Assembly: GCA_963969395.1 (NCBI GenBank)
Contig: OZ017795.1
Coordinates: forward strand, 9,114,001-9,178,000
Source: Pseudoscleropodium purum
Taxonomy: Eukaryota; Streptophyta; Bryopsida; Hypnales; Brachytheciaceae
Length of the DNA stretch: 64,000 bases
Direction: 5' to 3'
The position numbers were made by a program, and so were the translations under genes. A model generated the notes under the pieces. It did no database searches. It saw only the letters and a program-made list of their open reading frames with translations, and had not been told where the DNA came from. Each line of letters opens with the position of its first letter. Position 1 is the first letter of the stretch. Below are positions 34,768-46,621 of the stretch, one piece after another.

Positions 34768-37700
34768 TCAAAAATCATTTGTCCTCTTCCGCAACTCATT
34801 CAGTTCCCTTTCAATCTCCGAGTCCTGGAACGGATAAGGAGTATTGCTACTAGTTGCCACTGGTTGTGTGCGGCCTTCCGGAAGTTCTCCTTTTCTCTGC
34901 GCAAGTAACCGATCTTTGTTAGGGGGACAAGAGCAGCAGAGAGGATACAGCGCTCGTTAGGGTATTGAAGACCTCGGCATATTAACAAAATTAGAGGTCA
35001 ATGAGATCAAACCCCAAGGAGACCTCTTTCAGGTAAACATTTGTAATAGATACCAAACATCGGACCTTGAGATAAGAAACTCTACAGTATCCTGGGCTTC
35101 CTGCTCCAGGTCGTCTGTAGTACAAGCTAGTCTGCACTCTTGTTTGAGACACTAATCCCTAAGGGCAGATTTCGCACAAGACTTGGAGATACTAATAAAG
35201 ATTCTTACAGAAACATTGAAAAGAGAGACGCCGATTTAATTAATATTAAGGGAGAAAGATGAACCTTTGAAGTCCCCAACACGTCTTGCTTCAATGATGC
35301 CAGATCGTCATCAACAGAGTCTGTTTCTAAAAGTGCAAACTGCAGACACAATCACTCAAACTCCTGTCAGAGATGCAAGCCTGATTTAACAAACCAAGTT
35401 CACTTGTAACGTTAAAAACAGGAGGCTGACAACTTCTACAACTTTCTACAGAAGAAGTTTATTTCAATTCATCAAAAAGTTCAGCAGCGAGGGTCAAAAT
35501 GACGTAAAGGAAATACATACCTTGCTAGCCAGATCATCAGTACTGAGTTGAGTAAGCGCTTCAGATTGTGCCTCCAATGCAGTAACTGCATGGCAAGTAT
35601 TACGTTAGTAGCGATATTTTTTGTATATTTCAACCAACGTTACAAGATTTCTCCCAAGATGCCCTCAAAATATTGCGTCCAATAAAGCAGTAATTAGACT
35701 ACTAGAAATACCATTCCCTCACTCTGTTCTAGAAAACCTAGCCGTGTTATGATTGGTAAGGTTGATGTTCGAAACTGCCTTAAATGGCAGTACAGTAGGG
35801 AGGTTTAAGCAGTTAGGCTATCTAGCAGGGTGGGTGGGAGTGGGTGGGGTTCTACTGATTGTAATCCGCAACTTAGATCACTACTGAAAACGTCATCAAC
35901 TCTAGCCGATGCGTTCAGAATAGCGCAGTTTTGTGTCATTGTTAATACTATTACTCATGAGCTCAGACACACCCAAAACGATCTGAGGCAGCAATGGACA
36001 GAATTCAAAAGAGCACCACAACAGCCATCTACCTTTCTCTTCCATCTTCTCAAATGCTGCAAGAGCACTACTGGAATTGATACCACCCAAGAGCTCATTG
36101 ACCTTCTGGGAAGTCCTGTAGCATTCAAAACACCCTCTCATTGGTTAAGTGATTCTCTCACCCTCTTACTTTCCTTTCAGCCTGTTACAGGGCTCAGCAC
36201 AATCTTAAACCCAGAGTATGTACCCTGGAGGTGAAGTATGCAGCTACTTTCAATTAGTGGTATGCTTGGAGTAGTGTACCTAAACCCTGAAACCATGAGC
36301 GGCACCTTTCACTGGTGAATTAAGCATTCTAGAATGATAATCAGGTTACCACAAGATCCTAGGTTTAAGAAGATGCCGTGACACTAAAAAGAATATATCC
36401 ATGTTCAAGACTGAGGTACGAAAAGTGGTATGTACCAAGCAATTGGAAAGATCATCACATAACAACTTAGTACTGGAAATAGAAAACCAAAACATACTTT
36501 GCAGATTGTGCTCTTGCTTTCAATGTGTCCTTCTTTGACTTCGCTTCTTGGATCTTGCTCTCAAGCAGCTGCGTGCAAATGCAATTATATTAACCAGTAG
36601 TGACTATTACGTGGAATAAATGATGTAATTGATTCGATTCTAAACTGGTGATCAACCCCCGAGAGCCCAAATGGCCAAAAGTGGTCACTTCCATATCTAT
36701 AGGAGTAGAAATGAACCACTTAGAAAACTTCCAAGAAGGTGACAAGGTAACAAGATGTACCAATAGAAAGAAGAAATCATACCCTACATTTTAGATAGAT
36801 AGATAGATAGATAGATTCCAAAGTGGAATATCTATTTTCATATCCAGCACTCAGGGAATAAGATCATTAATAACAGCTAAAGCAACCGTCCTATAAGCAA
36901 GGGTGAGAATCACTATACCCGAGTGTTGGATATTAGCTTCTCTACCACACCCTTCTGTTGATCCAACTGGCTTTTCAACGCCTTTGCACTTTCCTGTGCA
37001 GAAATGCATCCAGAGCACTGTGAGTGACATGCAGGGTAACACTTAACCTCACGGACAATCATTGTAAAATTCTCAACTCTTCAAGCATGACTTAAGAATT
37101 GTTTTCTCCTCAAGCATGTCAAATAGACTTAAGGAGAAAACAAGTAAAAAGAAGAGTCGAAATTTGGATACCTCATAATCCTTACGACGTTTCAGAGCCT
37201 CTCTAGCCAAAACCTCATCGCCTTTTTCCAGAGCCAGTTTGGCTCTCCTGTACCAATCATCGGCTGCTGTTTGGGATGCTTTGTACTTGTTCTCCAGCTG
37301 CTTTTGTGACGCTAGTACCTTCACCCAATCAGGCCAAAGAAAATTACCCTCACGGCCTACTCCAAATAGGATGGCAGTAACAAACTACACAAAAAGAAAA
37401 ACTTGTACAGTGACATATTTAAATCTGGATTGAATTACAAGACTAAAAAAACATACATTAGAGACCCATTTGCATGGGTCTCTTTCCTGCGGGTTGAAAA
37501 GTCACCCATTCAAAATGAAATTATCATCTAAACTCGTGAACTAGACGTAATAAGATGCATCTACGTTCTATCCCAGTCAGAGGTGCTTGCTTCCATGAGA
37601 TGCAATACTCGAGGTTCAAGGATAGTCTAGACCCATGATTGAAAACTTACTACTTCAAACTTCAACACTCATAGCCTACTCAAAAGATGTCCAAATAAAA

Positions 37701-39232
37701 CATATTTTTGTACATAGGAATCCTCTTCAAAATGATAACAAGAAGCACCAAAAAAAACAAAAAAACATTCAAAGAATAAAAACCACTAAAACAAGCTGAA
37801 AGCCACAAGAATGGGTTCCCTACCTTCCCAACCCAAGTCATCTATCTTCACACTCAAACTCAGAATCAATAGCAAAGAGAGACAAGAACCTGTGCAGATG
37901 CTTGCCGCATCTTGATCAAATCATCACTCATTTCCAACACAGTCTGGTCCAGTAGCTTTTCAGGGTCCTCAGCTGCGCTCACAATAGCATTCGCGTAGGA
38001 CTGCATTCCACATAATATATAAATTTGCCTTTAGATTATAGAACAAGATTGCCTCTGCAAACATTCTCCTCTGATCATGAAGCAAACTGTATGCTTTGGA
38101 GAGGATTATCCAACCTTCACAATTCGGACGACGCGCTCAAAAATGTTGGCTTGAGCACATAGGGCACCACCCCGCTTGCTTTGCTTCATGGAGCTTTCCA
38201 CCGCAAGGGCAAGCACACAGGCATCCACTGCCACCAGTATCATGAATGTCACACAACAGCTAATTGCCGAAGCATGGGGACGGTAATACACTCAAATCTC
38301 TTTAATATAACCTTCACCAAAACAGCATTTTCAAATTTCTTGTATACTTGCCACGCTGTCGACTCTAGAACACTTGTCACGTGTTCAAGCACTATTTCCT
38401 AATTTATTTTATTGACCCCAAGCAGTCAAATTGAAGAGTAGCATGGAGGACCCATTGTGCAGACCTGGCGTTCTATAGGGTATGGAAGACAGCAAAGTCC
38501 TATCCAACTTATAGAGGGCTTGTGCATTTATGAAAGCAACAGAGTCATGCGGTCAGCCACTAGACAATCGTTCTCTCATAAAAGTTTCCATAGTCCCTAC
38601 GCAGGTCACAGCATAGAAGCCATTCCAGTCTTATCAGAAGCCCTACTCCTGCTGCTGCCGCATAGGATTTGTGATTACGAGGTTGTTTGAAACCGTTATC
38701 ATGTGCAGGGGCTTCAGGAAGAAACCCTATAATATATAATATGTTAGATCACTCTGGAGTGATCTAACATATTACAGTACAACCAGTCATGCAATTCTTT
38801 CAAAAAAACTAAAGATGACCACGAAACCCCACTATCAAGCTTTCAAGTTACCTGCATTTCTTTTCATCAATCCTTTCAATCTAATACTACCTCTGCCCTA
38901 ATAAATGCCATAGAACAAAACGGCGATCAATGCGTTCAATGTACCAATTGAGACGTGATCTAGAGGGAAACGAAAAACACAATGAACGAGATGTTGAGAA
39001 ATATGATCGTACCTCCGCCATCCCAGAAACTGGAATGCGTAGTCCTTGCGACGAAGGAGCTTCGCAGGGCAAGCGGCTTGTGAGATCTGGCATTGTTGTA
39101 GATTGACAAGGAAGCAGAGCACGAGGAAGATGAAGAAGACGAAGACGAACAAGGTGCAGCCGAGAGAGCTCTCTTGCTGCTGGTCACCAACTCCAAGCCC
39201 GGACCCGCAAGTCCCAATGCCACACCCGCCAT
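34768..39232 (-). CDS. VIPP1: VIPP1/IM30, plastid ESCRT-III-like membrane remodelling protein
   Basis: Ten minus-strand exons: 39232-39013, 38227-38115, 38000-37890, 37318-37172, 36993-36919, 36568-36498, 36115-36033, 35585-35521, 35339-35265 and 34896-34768. The frame closes at 362 residues (Arabidopsis 330). The N-terminus is Ser-rich with a run of nine Ser, as in a chloroplast transit peptide. The amphipathic helix [18 protein letters not shown] is followed by the PspA/IM30 coiled core ([51 protein letters not shown]). It ends with the VIPP1-specific C-terminal tail ([20 protein letters not shown]) that bacterial PspA lacks. VIPP1 forms rings and rods at the inner envelope and thylakoids and supports thylakoid biogenesis and stress repair. 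Every exon begins or ends with a good GT-AG site. ATG 39232 is preferred over upstream GTG codons. Confidence 0.96.
36792..36816. repeat. (GATA)n microsatellite in VIPP1 intron
   Basis: About six units of TAGA/GATA inside the intron between the exons at 36919 and 36568. Confidence 0.95.
38738..38773. repeat. Perfect 16-bp-arm palindrome in VIPP1 intron 1
   Basis: Left arm AATATGTTAGATCACT (38738-38753), spacer CTGG, right arm AGTGATCTAACATATT (38758-38773), with no mismatch. Confidence 0.97.
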
Positions 39233-40328
39233 GGCCACGATCCCTCACGAAAACCTCAATCTGCAACAATCTGCGTCACTTTCCTTGGCCAATTCCGAGA
39301 ACCCCTAACCCTAATTTGTAAACAAGAATTTCAACCTCTACCTGATCCTCACCTACGGGTATAAGCTGCGGCACCAGAAAGAAACCAATTTTATAAAAGA
39401 TTCAAAAACATCCATAGTCTTTAACTTAAAATCTCCACTTATATCCCAGTTTATATCCTCTGCCGATATTCTCAGTTCAAATCGTCAGTTTGAGAAAAAA
39501 AATTTACCCCTTCCTCTTTCAATTCCCACAACCATCACAGCTTCTAACAAAAGAACACGAATTTCAAACCGCTTCCTCCGCCTGTAACGGAGCTTACAAC
39601 AACCAAATTCAAAAAAATCTCAAAAAATTCGGACGTCCTCAGCTTAAACTCTCAGTTTATAAAAACTAAAGTAGTGACAACTGCAATTCAAAACCAAATC
39701 GAACTTAAAAAAAGAAATGGCGAAGGAATGGCAGGTAAACTCTCAGACGGATCTGGAAAGAATCCATTCACGTCCGAATTCGAAACAATTTCTGAAGCGA
39801 GTCTCTCCCAAAACATTCTCAACAATAAGACTTCACACTCACCTTTCAATCAATTGCCAAACTGGGGATCAAAAATTTCAAACGTAAGATCCCAACAACA
39901 ATGCCGGAAACCGAAGAAGCAGAACCACGACCAAAGTTTGAAGCTGGGGCACCATATCCGTCTCAGCCAGTATACTGCCGCGGCGTGGCGCCTTTCCATT
40001 GTTCGGTCACTTTGGATGATTTAAAAACGAAAATCATCTTCACTACTGTCATCCAATTCGCCGTTTTATGATTCTTCTATTCATCCCGTTCCCGCTTCTT
40101 TTCTCCTCCCACTTCGTCGTCGTCATCTGAATTTGGGGTTTTTCATTGTGGCAGTCGATCTCTGTGAAATTATCTGGCTTGTCGTCGCTGCCGGGCGGGT
40201 TGCGAAGTCTGCTTAAATTATTCTTCATTTCGTTCTGTTTGTTTTACCTGTTTGTTTGTCTCGTGGAGTGGAGTGTAGGAGAAGTTGAAGCGAGGGTGTT
40301 GTTCGTGAGGGTGAGTGTTGGTGGAGCT
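39233..40328. promoter_or_regulatory. Shared head-to-head promoter region of VIPP1 (-) and RPA3 (+)
   Basis: 1.1 kb separates the divergent start codons, with no gene between. It must hold both promoters and 5' UTRs. The RPA3 side (about 40020-40328) is T-rich and looks like leader sequence. An ORF at 39674-40024 shows no domain. Confidence 0.5.
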
Positions 40329-41107
40329 ATGGCTGATATATCGAATCCTCGACCGATCGTGAATTCGAAGGTGCTGAATAACTACATGGGACGGAGGGTG
40401 ACGACCGTGGTGAAGGTATTGACGTTGGAAGGCGGAAATGTGGTCGGGGAGATGCCGGATGGCGCTACTATCACGGTGAGGCAAGCGTCACAGCACGTTG
40501 CCGCTCAGTCGACGTTTATGGAGGTGATTGGAGTCGTCGAAAGTGACCGCTTCTTGCGAGCGGAAACATGCACAAGCTTTGGTGACAATTTCGGTGAGAG
40601 TTCGGTCTTAAACCCCCTCATTAACGTGCACAATGCTCATGCGCATGGTTGGTTACTGATCGTATATGTAATGTTTTGTGGGCTTGTTACTTCTTTGGTG
40701 AAGGGTAAGAGAATAGTCATGCAATCAAAGTTGAGCGATTAGCTCATGGCATTGGCACCGGAAACATAGCAATTGGAAGTGTCTTATAGTTTCGTCAGTA
40801 AACCCTATGCTTCCAAGGATTAGGGCAGGACGATAACCGAGTGGAAGTTTTGGCTTCGTATCACACTCTAACACAGCAAGTGCGTCAGTGATTCTCGAAG
40901 CGGGGGCTTGGGCAAATAACTATCTTAGATTCTGAGTAAAACCAGAACTTGTAGCCTACTTATATCCATTACGTTCTCAGCTACTCGTCTCATGTGGTTG
41001 ATATGTTTTTAAGTTTTACTAAGGCTAGCTAATTGTTTGCAGACCTGCCGACATACAACGAGCTATGTCAACTTTCGAATGGAGACAACCGTGACTGCTT
41101 CTTTTAG
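40329..41107 (+). CDS. RPA3: Replication protein A small subunit (RPA3/RPA14)
   Basis: Two exons, 40329-40593 and 41043-41107, encode 109 residues, the usual size for RPA14. The protein has the single OB fold of the family: NNYMGRRVTTVVKVLTLEGG, then STFMEVIGVVESDRFLRAE and the hallmark FGDNFDLPTYNELCQLSNG, which spans the splice junction. RPA3 is the trimer-core subunit of the heterotrimeric single-stranded DNA binding complex used in replication, repair and recombination. The ATG at 40329 fits the family N-terminus; an in-frame ORF extension from 40146 is leader sequence. It is divergent from VIPP1. Confidence 0.92.
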
Positions 41108-42337
41108 GCGTTTTTCTGTACATAAGAACACGTGTGTAGAGAACCTGTCATGATGAGAGAGTAAACGAATGAAGAAATATGTGATATCGAAGCTCGTGGA
41201 GCTTACGCAAGTATGCCATACGGAGACTTAAATCTGAATTTGATGAATCTATGAAGGCAAGCAGCAATTGAACGTTTCTGCCTTCTTTTTACGGCTGTGT
41301 ATGACGTTAGATTCGAATATCAGAAAGCTCAGTCCGATTTTGTACCTGGATATGACATGTGCTTGGTTTATATCTTCTAGGGTTAAAGTTCGAGTGTCTT
41401 TTGTGTGAGGAAAACATGCATTAACTATTTGTAGCAATTCACATCTTGCGTATATATGTGGTTGTCTCATTTTCTTTGTGTCATTTAATCAATTTGAGCT
41501 GTCTTTTGTTACTGTTGTTACCGGTTACTGGATCATGATATGTGACATAGAGATTACTGGTTCCGGAGTTAACAAGGGTAGCCCTCGCTAGCCATTCCCC
41601 AATGGCGTGGCTCAGGCAAACTACGCAACAGACACTTCATTCACGATGGTCTTAGACCCATCGTTGTTATTATTGTTGTTGAGCTGCCTGGTTTCTACGC
41701 CTGGAATTGTCTCGTTCTTTTAATTTTCTAAATGCAAACTTACATGGTTTTATTTTCAATAGAACCCGATTATATAGCTGAAATCAATGAAGCGAGCACC
41801 AATGGACTTGTCAGAGATGACTTCGCCAGCTCCACAAGGCTGCACCCTCTCAAGTCTCAGATGACGGATTATATTTCTGTAAGTACAGATCCGCAACCCC
41901 GAAGATCAAGAAATTCTTCTATATTCTGACTTATAAGATCCCGAAGATCCGGTAACCTTCAATATGATACGTTCACGAGAATTTGTCTCGGACTTACCGA
42001 AGATCCGCAACTCCCCACGTTTCGTAATTTCTTGAAGTTCTTACCGCGGACGCAATTCCGAAGCTCAATGCAGGCGGCATGTTCGCTCCCCTGGATCCAC
42101 CTCAAGTTGTGTCACATCGACTTCAGCGACGCTTTTGCACATGGCTCGAAGGCCTGGGTGACGTTCAACTCACAAGGTTTGTAGCTGGTTTTACTAACAG
42201 CAAACCCTGCACCTCCTGTTATCTATCGGGTGGCGCTCTTGCCGGTGGTGCGTACTGGACAATTCCTTCGCCTCGGTCCAGAATGGATATGTTGGCGGGG
42301 GCTCCTTGGAAGGATTTTTGGCGATCTGTTTTGAGAC
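41108..42337. other. Intergenic between convergent RPA3 and tubulin acetyltransferase genes
   Basis: No gene seen; it holds two 3' UTRs. At about 41888-42020 the words GATCCGCAAC and CCGAAGATC recur several times, a small local repeat. Confidence 0.5.
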
Positions 42338-44394
42338 TTAGCGACCCAGTGGTTGTGGTTTCAGTGGCTTCAAATCTTGATGAGAACGAGTTGTGTTTGT
42401 GTAGTTCATCCTCTGTGCCAGTGAAGGCGGGCATAGGCTCTGAATCTTCAATCGCTCCTCCTCGCCAATGACACTGTAAAGTGGTGTCAGGTTGTCATGT
42501 TCTTGGAGGTTGTTGCAAGTTTTAAGGGCAGCTCCATGAGTATTGTGCCATTTTCTCGGTTCTCCACTTTGTGAATTTGAGAGTTTTCTTGCTCGCAAGA
42601 TTTTCCCCTGCTCGTTCAGTTCTTGCCTGTAGGCATCCTTCAGGGGTAGGCTGACAGCTTTCGTTGGCGATCGGAGAGAATGCCGAGTGTCAGGCGGATT
42701 GAACGAAGGTAACTTTTCTGATTCATCTGGTTTCAATTGCCAATTGCTCCTTCTCCCTCTATGAAATGATGGCTGCGGAAGTGACGTTACACTCTGTCTT
42801 GAATCGGCGCTCGCAAGTCGGCAGCTTTCAGGGCGACTGGAGTTCCATGGCTGCTCTGCGTCGCCTGCTTGCGGATTAGCCCGACGGCCATGGAGGACTT
42901 TCTCCTTTCTGGACATCGTGCCAATGTCGGGCACTCTGTTTGCTTCCTTCTGACAATTCTCTTTCTCCCGTACCCTGTGGTTCTCCGCGTCCTCGAAATA
43001 GTCGTTGTACACTACAAATTGGTTGGCCTGCAAGCACAGGAGGGCGTCTCGTGACTCTCTTGCAAATCTTTTCATTTAATTTCTGTGTACAACCAAACAG
43101 CTCACTGAACATAAACATGTGGAAGAGTGGAAAATATAACCTGGCTGTCGTAGCTTCTTAGTTTATAGTGCTTGTTCATGAAGGAGAGCAGTTTGTCGGA
43201 GGGTTTGTCGTAGCTGCACATTAAGAATACAACAGGAAATGCTGGCTGCGTTATGAACGCTGAGTAGGTTTCTTCAACAATCGTATGTGGAGCTCTGCAT
43301 TTGCGGGTTGAAGTCTACTAATGTACATGCCTACATGGTTCGCGAGCATGGATGTCAAAGAGAGCAATATCAAAAAAGATTTCTCTGACGAAGGTAAGAA
43401 ACTTCAAGATACGGAGAGGAAAAGATGATATCATCGTATTGAGAGTGCTACTTTAATGTGCATGTTATTCAACTAACTGATTCCTATTTTCTCCCTCACT
43501 GAATTTCTGCTCTCGTGTTGCAAGAGGCATCAGAAACAATTTTAGTTTTTGCAATAAAAAGTATGTGTAAGCATCTTGAGCAAAGGAGATGAGCGTCAGA
43601 ATGGCACCCAAGCTGACATGGTCGTTTTTCCTCCTGCTCCAGCATGAAGTCGAACATCTTGTGCCCCAACCCCTGCCTATTCATCACCGAGAGCACAGTT
43701 AGTGGGCAAGCCTTTCGTAACTGTATCCCCGAGGACTGTACCTGCTAACCACGAACCTGAAACTGTTGAGCGGCATGGACAGTGAACCAGGCAAAAGCAT
43801 GGAGCCATTTTCAGTTTGTTCGAAAGCCATCTGATGAAGTTGCGCACCTTTGGCAGGACTCGTGCACATAAAAGTCCAGTACACACAAGGGCGACATCTC
43901 CACAAGGTGAGCATTGTCTCTTCGAATGAAAAGATTCTTCTGACCAACTTTGAGGAGACCCTGAGCACGAATGTGACCCGGACGTTCAGGTACATTGCTT
44001 GTAAAAAGGTAGAGCTTTTGAAAGCTCTGCAAAAGGCGGTCTACGCTAGTGATAGGACCGCGTAACCGCTGTGCAATAGCAGACAACTCTCCCATGTGAT
44101 TGATGATTAGCTGCAGCTGCTCACCCTCCTTGCCACGCATGAGATTCACTGCGATTTGCCAAACGAACAAAGCACGGATATCGCAGCATAGGTTATAATC
44201 TCGAAACTCATCAAAGCATCTCCTGAGAGCAGGAATTTCGAACTGTGAAAAATGAGTCTGTCAAATGGCCTCCTATCAACTTATTGACTTAGGAAGGAGA
44301 GTTTCATACTGAGTTGGTAGCTGTTCCATGCAGTGATTTTTGGAGCGTCGGTGAGGCTCTTCAAGGAAGGAATGTTGCAAAAAAACTCCACCAT
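42338..44394 (-). CDS. ATAT1: Alpha-tubulin N-acetyltransferase (MEC-17/ATAT1 family)
   Basis: Five minus-strand exons, 44394-44310, 44148-43848, 43676-43608, 43213-43141 and 43027-42338, join in phase to 405 residues. Residues about 1-185 form the GNAT-like catalytic domain: RGPITSVDRLLQ, GLLKVGQKNLFI, EMSPLCVLDFYVHESCQRQG (acetyl-CoA loop), LGYDKPSDKLLSFMNKHYKL and ANQFVVYNDYF. The catalytic Cys (C117) and Asp (D154), equivalent to human C120 and D157, are present. Residues 186-405 are a low-complexity, Ser/Arg/Pro-rich, probably disordered tail, as in animal members. The enzyme acetylates Lys40 of alpha-tubulin in the microtubule lumen, mainly in cilia and flagella. In a plant the likely site is the sperm axoneme (inference). 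The first exon is the least certain; MVEFF resembles the family's MEF start. Confidence 0.94.
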
Positions 44395-45066
44395 TGCGAC
44401 AATCAACTCGAAGCCGTCAGCTAGCCGAAGTAAGTTTTAAATTATGGGGAATCACCTGCAGTTTCTCCAATATGATTAGAGAAGACCCGATTGTACAGTA
44501 TATGGTGCTCTCCATACATCCTGACGAAACCCTAGCCAATTTGAATCCCTCAAGCCAGTTTCTGAAACCTTCCCGTCCTACACAGCCATGTACCTCTCGA
44601 ATTGAAACTCGCTTCCCTTCTCAGTGCAACCTCTCCGAAAAGTTCTTCCCTGCCACGCCTTATATCCCACCATGCATGCGTGTCCGTATTTGTCAATCAA
44701 CTGCTGCCATTGTTTCCAGAAAGCTCCGCCGTTCTTGACAAATTCATTCAAATCGCGGCGTCAGCACTGGAATCAAACGCTTTGGAGAGATATGTGGCCT
44801 GGCTCTGTGGTCACAGAGACAGAGAAGGGGCGGAGGCGAGCCTTGGCTGAATTCTTCAGCTGGCAACTACCTTCCGTTACAGTTGCTAAGGATGTGACCC
44901 TCTCTTTTCCTCTGCCCCTTCCTTTCTGCTCCAATATCTTTCTCTATCCCTCCTTTTCTTTTCTATCCCTCTTTTTCTTTCTCAGTGAACGTAACCTCAA
45001 ATTTTGGTCTATTGTATTTTAGGGACGACCTTATTCCTGAGAATTCACGATGATGAGTGACGACTA
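44395..45066. other. Upstream region of the tubulin acetyltransferase gene
   Basis: Probable promoter and 5' UTR, with a pyrimidine-rich stretch at about 44900-44985 on the + strand. Short + strand ORFs here (44394-45022) overlap the ATAT start region, have no recognisable domain and are treated as chance. Confidence 0.5.
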
Positions 45067-46621
45067 AGGTGGGAGGTTCGTAAAGCACCCATTTAACCCT
45101 GAAAGTATTAAGGCCTTTTTTTTCATCAAATTTCATTCAAAATTGTCATTTCTATTGCAAAATGCAGAAAACTGTAGAAACTGGTTTTTTGGTATATCTA
45201 ACCATAGAATCTTGGATAGAATATTTATGAGATTAATATAAGAATGTGTGGAAGAAATTTCATAAATTTTGACCATATGGATTGCAAGATACATAGTATT
45301 TTTTATTTAAAGTAAAGAAAACCTTTTTTTTTTGCACCTTGCATGACTAGATTTTAAGGATTTGAATCTTCTTTGCTGAAAATGTTTGTACTACCAAATG
45401 TTTAATTTTAAAATTTTCATGTTGAAAAATTGAGTTGAAAGTCTAGGAAATAAAAATAAAAACACTTGATTTTCATTCTTTAAAAAGTTATTATGTAGAA
45501 ATAGGTATAAAATTGAAGGAAAAAATAAATCACTTGTCTAATAGGTCTAAGATGGAATTGAAACACAATCACCCCAATGATGAGATTGTTGTAGCAAGTG
45601 AATTAAAATCATTATATACCAAATTTTATTTTAAACTTTGAAAATTGCATTTAAAAATGAATCCTATCAATTGTTTTATCTAGATGATACTTCGATTCCT
45701 TGAAAAACAAAATTGTCCATAACTTTCTCATCACTAGTTCAAGTAGAATGAATTATATCTTTCTATTTAGACAAAAATAATTTTTGGCACCAATTCAAAT
45801 GATAATTATATTAATATAAAGTTAATGTGTTTTTCTATATTCAAAAAAAATTTCAAAAAATCATGACTGAAATTGAGACCAGAGGAGCCTATCCAAAATC
45901 CATTTTGTCCCTTGAAAAGACAGTGGGATTTTAGGAGTTAAAAGCTAGAAATTAATATGGGGAAGATAGACTTCTTAAAATGTTTTTCGACAAATTTTCC
46001 TTGAAAGATGAATGGAATTATTGGCATCTAAATCCAAATCCATTTATATTTTGGGGAGCTTTGTGGAATTAGTTGTTAATTTTTGAAGTTGTAATGTAAT
46101 GGTTTGTCAATGAAAGCATCTTTTTCCTAAAATGTATTTATTTTGTACATTGCTAGTACAATGAGAACGAAAATCATTACAAAAGTTCTCAAGCCTACAA
46201 AAGGCTGTTAAGAACATTTGTTGAACCAATAATTATGGTTTTTTATAAGTGAAGTATTTTCCTAAATCCACTCAATTTGATAGGTGGATAGTGTTGGATC
46301 GGGTTGGGAGTAAACAATGTAGATGAACTCTTGCATCCCAATGCCAAGACACATACTTCTAAGTTTCTCAGTTATCAATGACAATTCTTCCCGCGACTTT
46401 GTTTTCCATGAGAGGTGAACAAATGTCACCCAATATCATGGTGGCATTAGTAGTGCCAACGCAGATTCAGGACATTGTGCACTAGCAAGCAACAAGCTAG
46501 CACCCAAAATGATTCCCCCCCCCCCAATTTGCAGCCCTTTGTAGGCTTGAGAATTTTTGTAATGATGCTTTTGCATTAAAAGATACATTTAGAGTTTGAG
46601 TGCTTTATGAACCTCCTACAT
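45067..46621. mobile_element. TIR element, AGGTRGGAGGTTC family, copy A (1.55 kb)
   Basis: The left end is AGGTGGGAGGTTCGTAAAGC; the right end in reverse complement is ATGTAGGAGGTTCATAAAGC. Both are flanked by TA (45065-45066 and 46622-46623). No transposase ORF is seen, so it is non-autonomous or decayed. Interior text such as AAATTTTCCTTGAAAGA, TTGGCATCT and CCTAAAATGTAT recurs in the copy at 52788-53108. Confidence 0.85.

Noticed and set aside
39674..40024. 116-codon + strand ORF in the VIPP1-RPA3 spacer
   Set aside because: Low-complexity, no domain, and it lies in the probable shared promoter.
42079..42471. 130-codon + strand ORF overlapping the 3' end of the tubulin acetyltransferase
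   Set aside because: It overlaps the minus-strand last exon and has no domain; most likely a chance frame.
43496..43607. In-frame reading through 43607 as part of the tubulin acetyltransferase
   Set aside because: The continued frame loses family similarity. Splicing at GG|GTGCC (43608) to the exon at 43213 restores the conserved YDKPSDKLLSF block.
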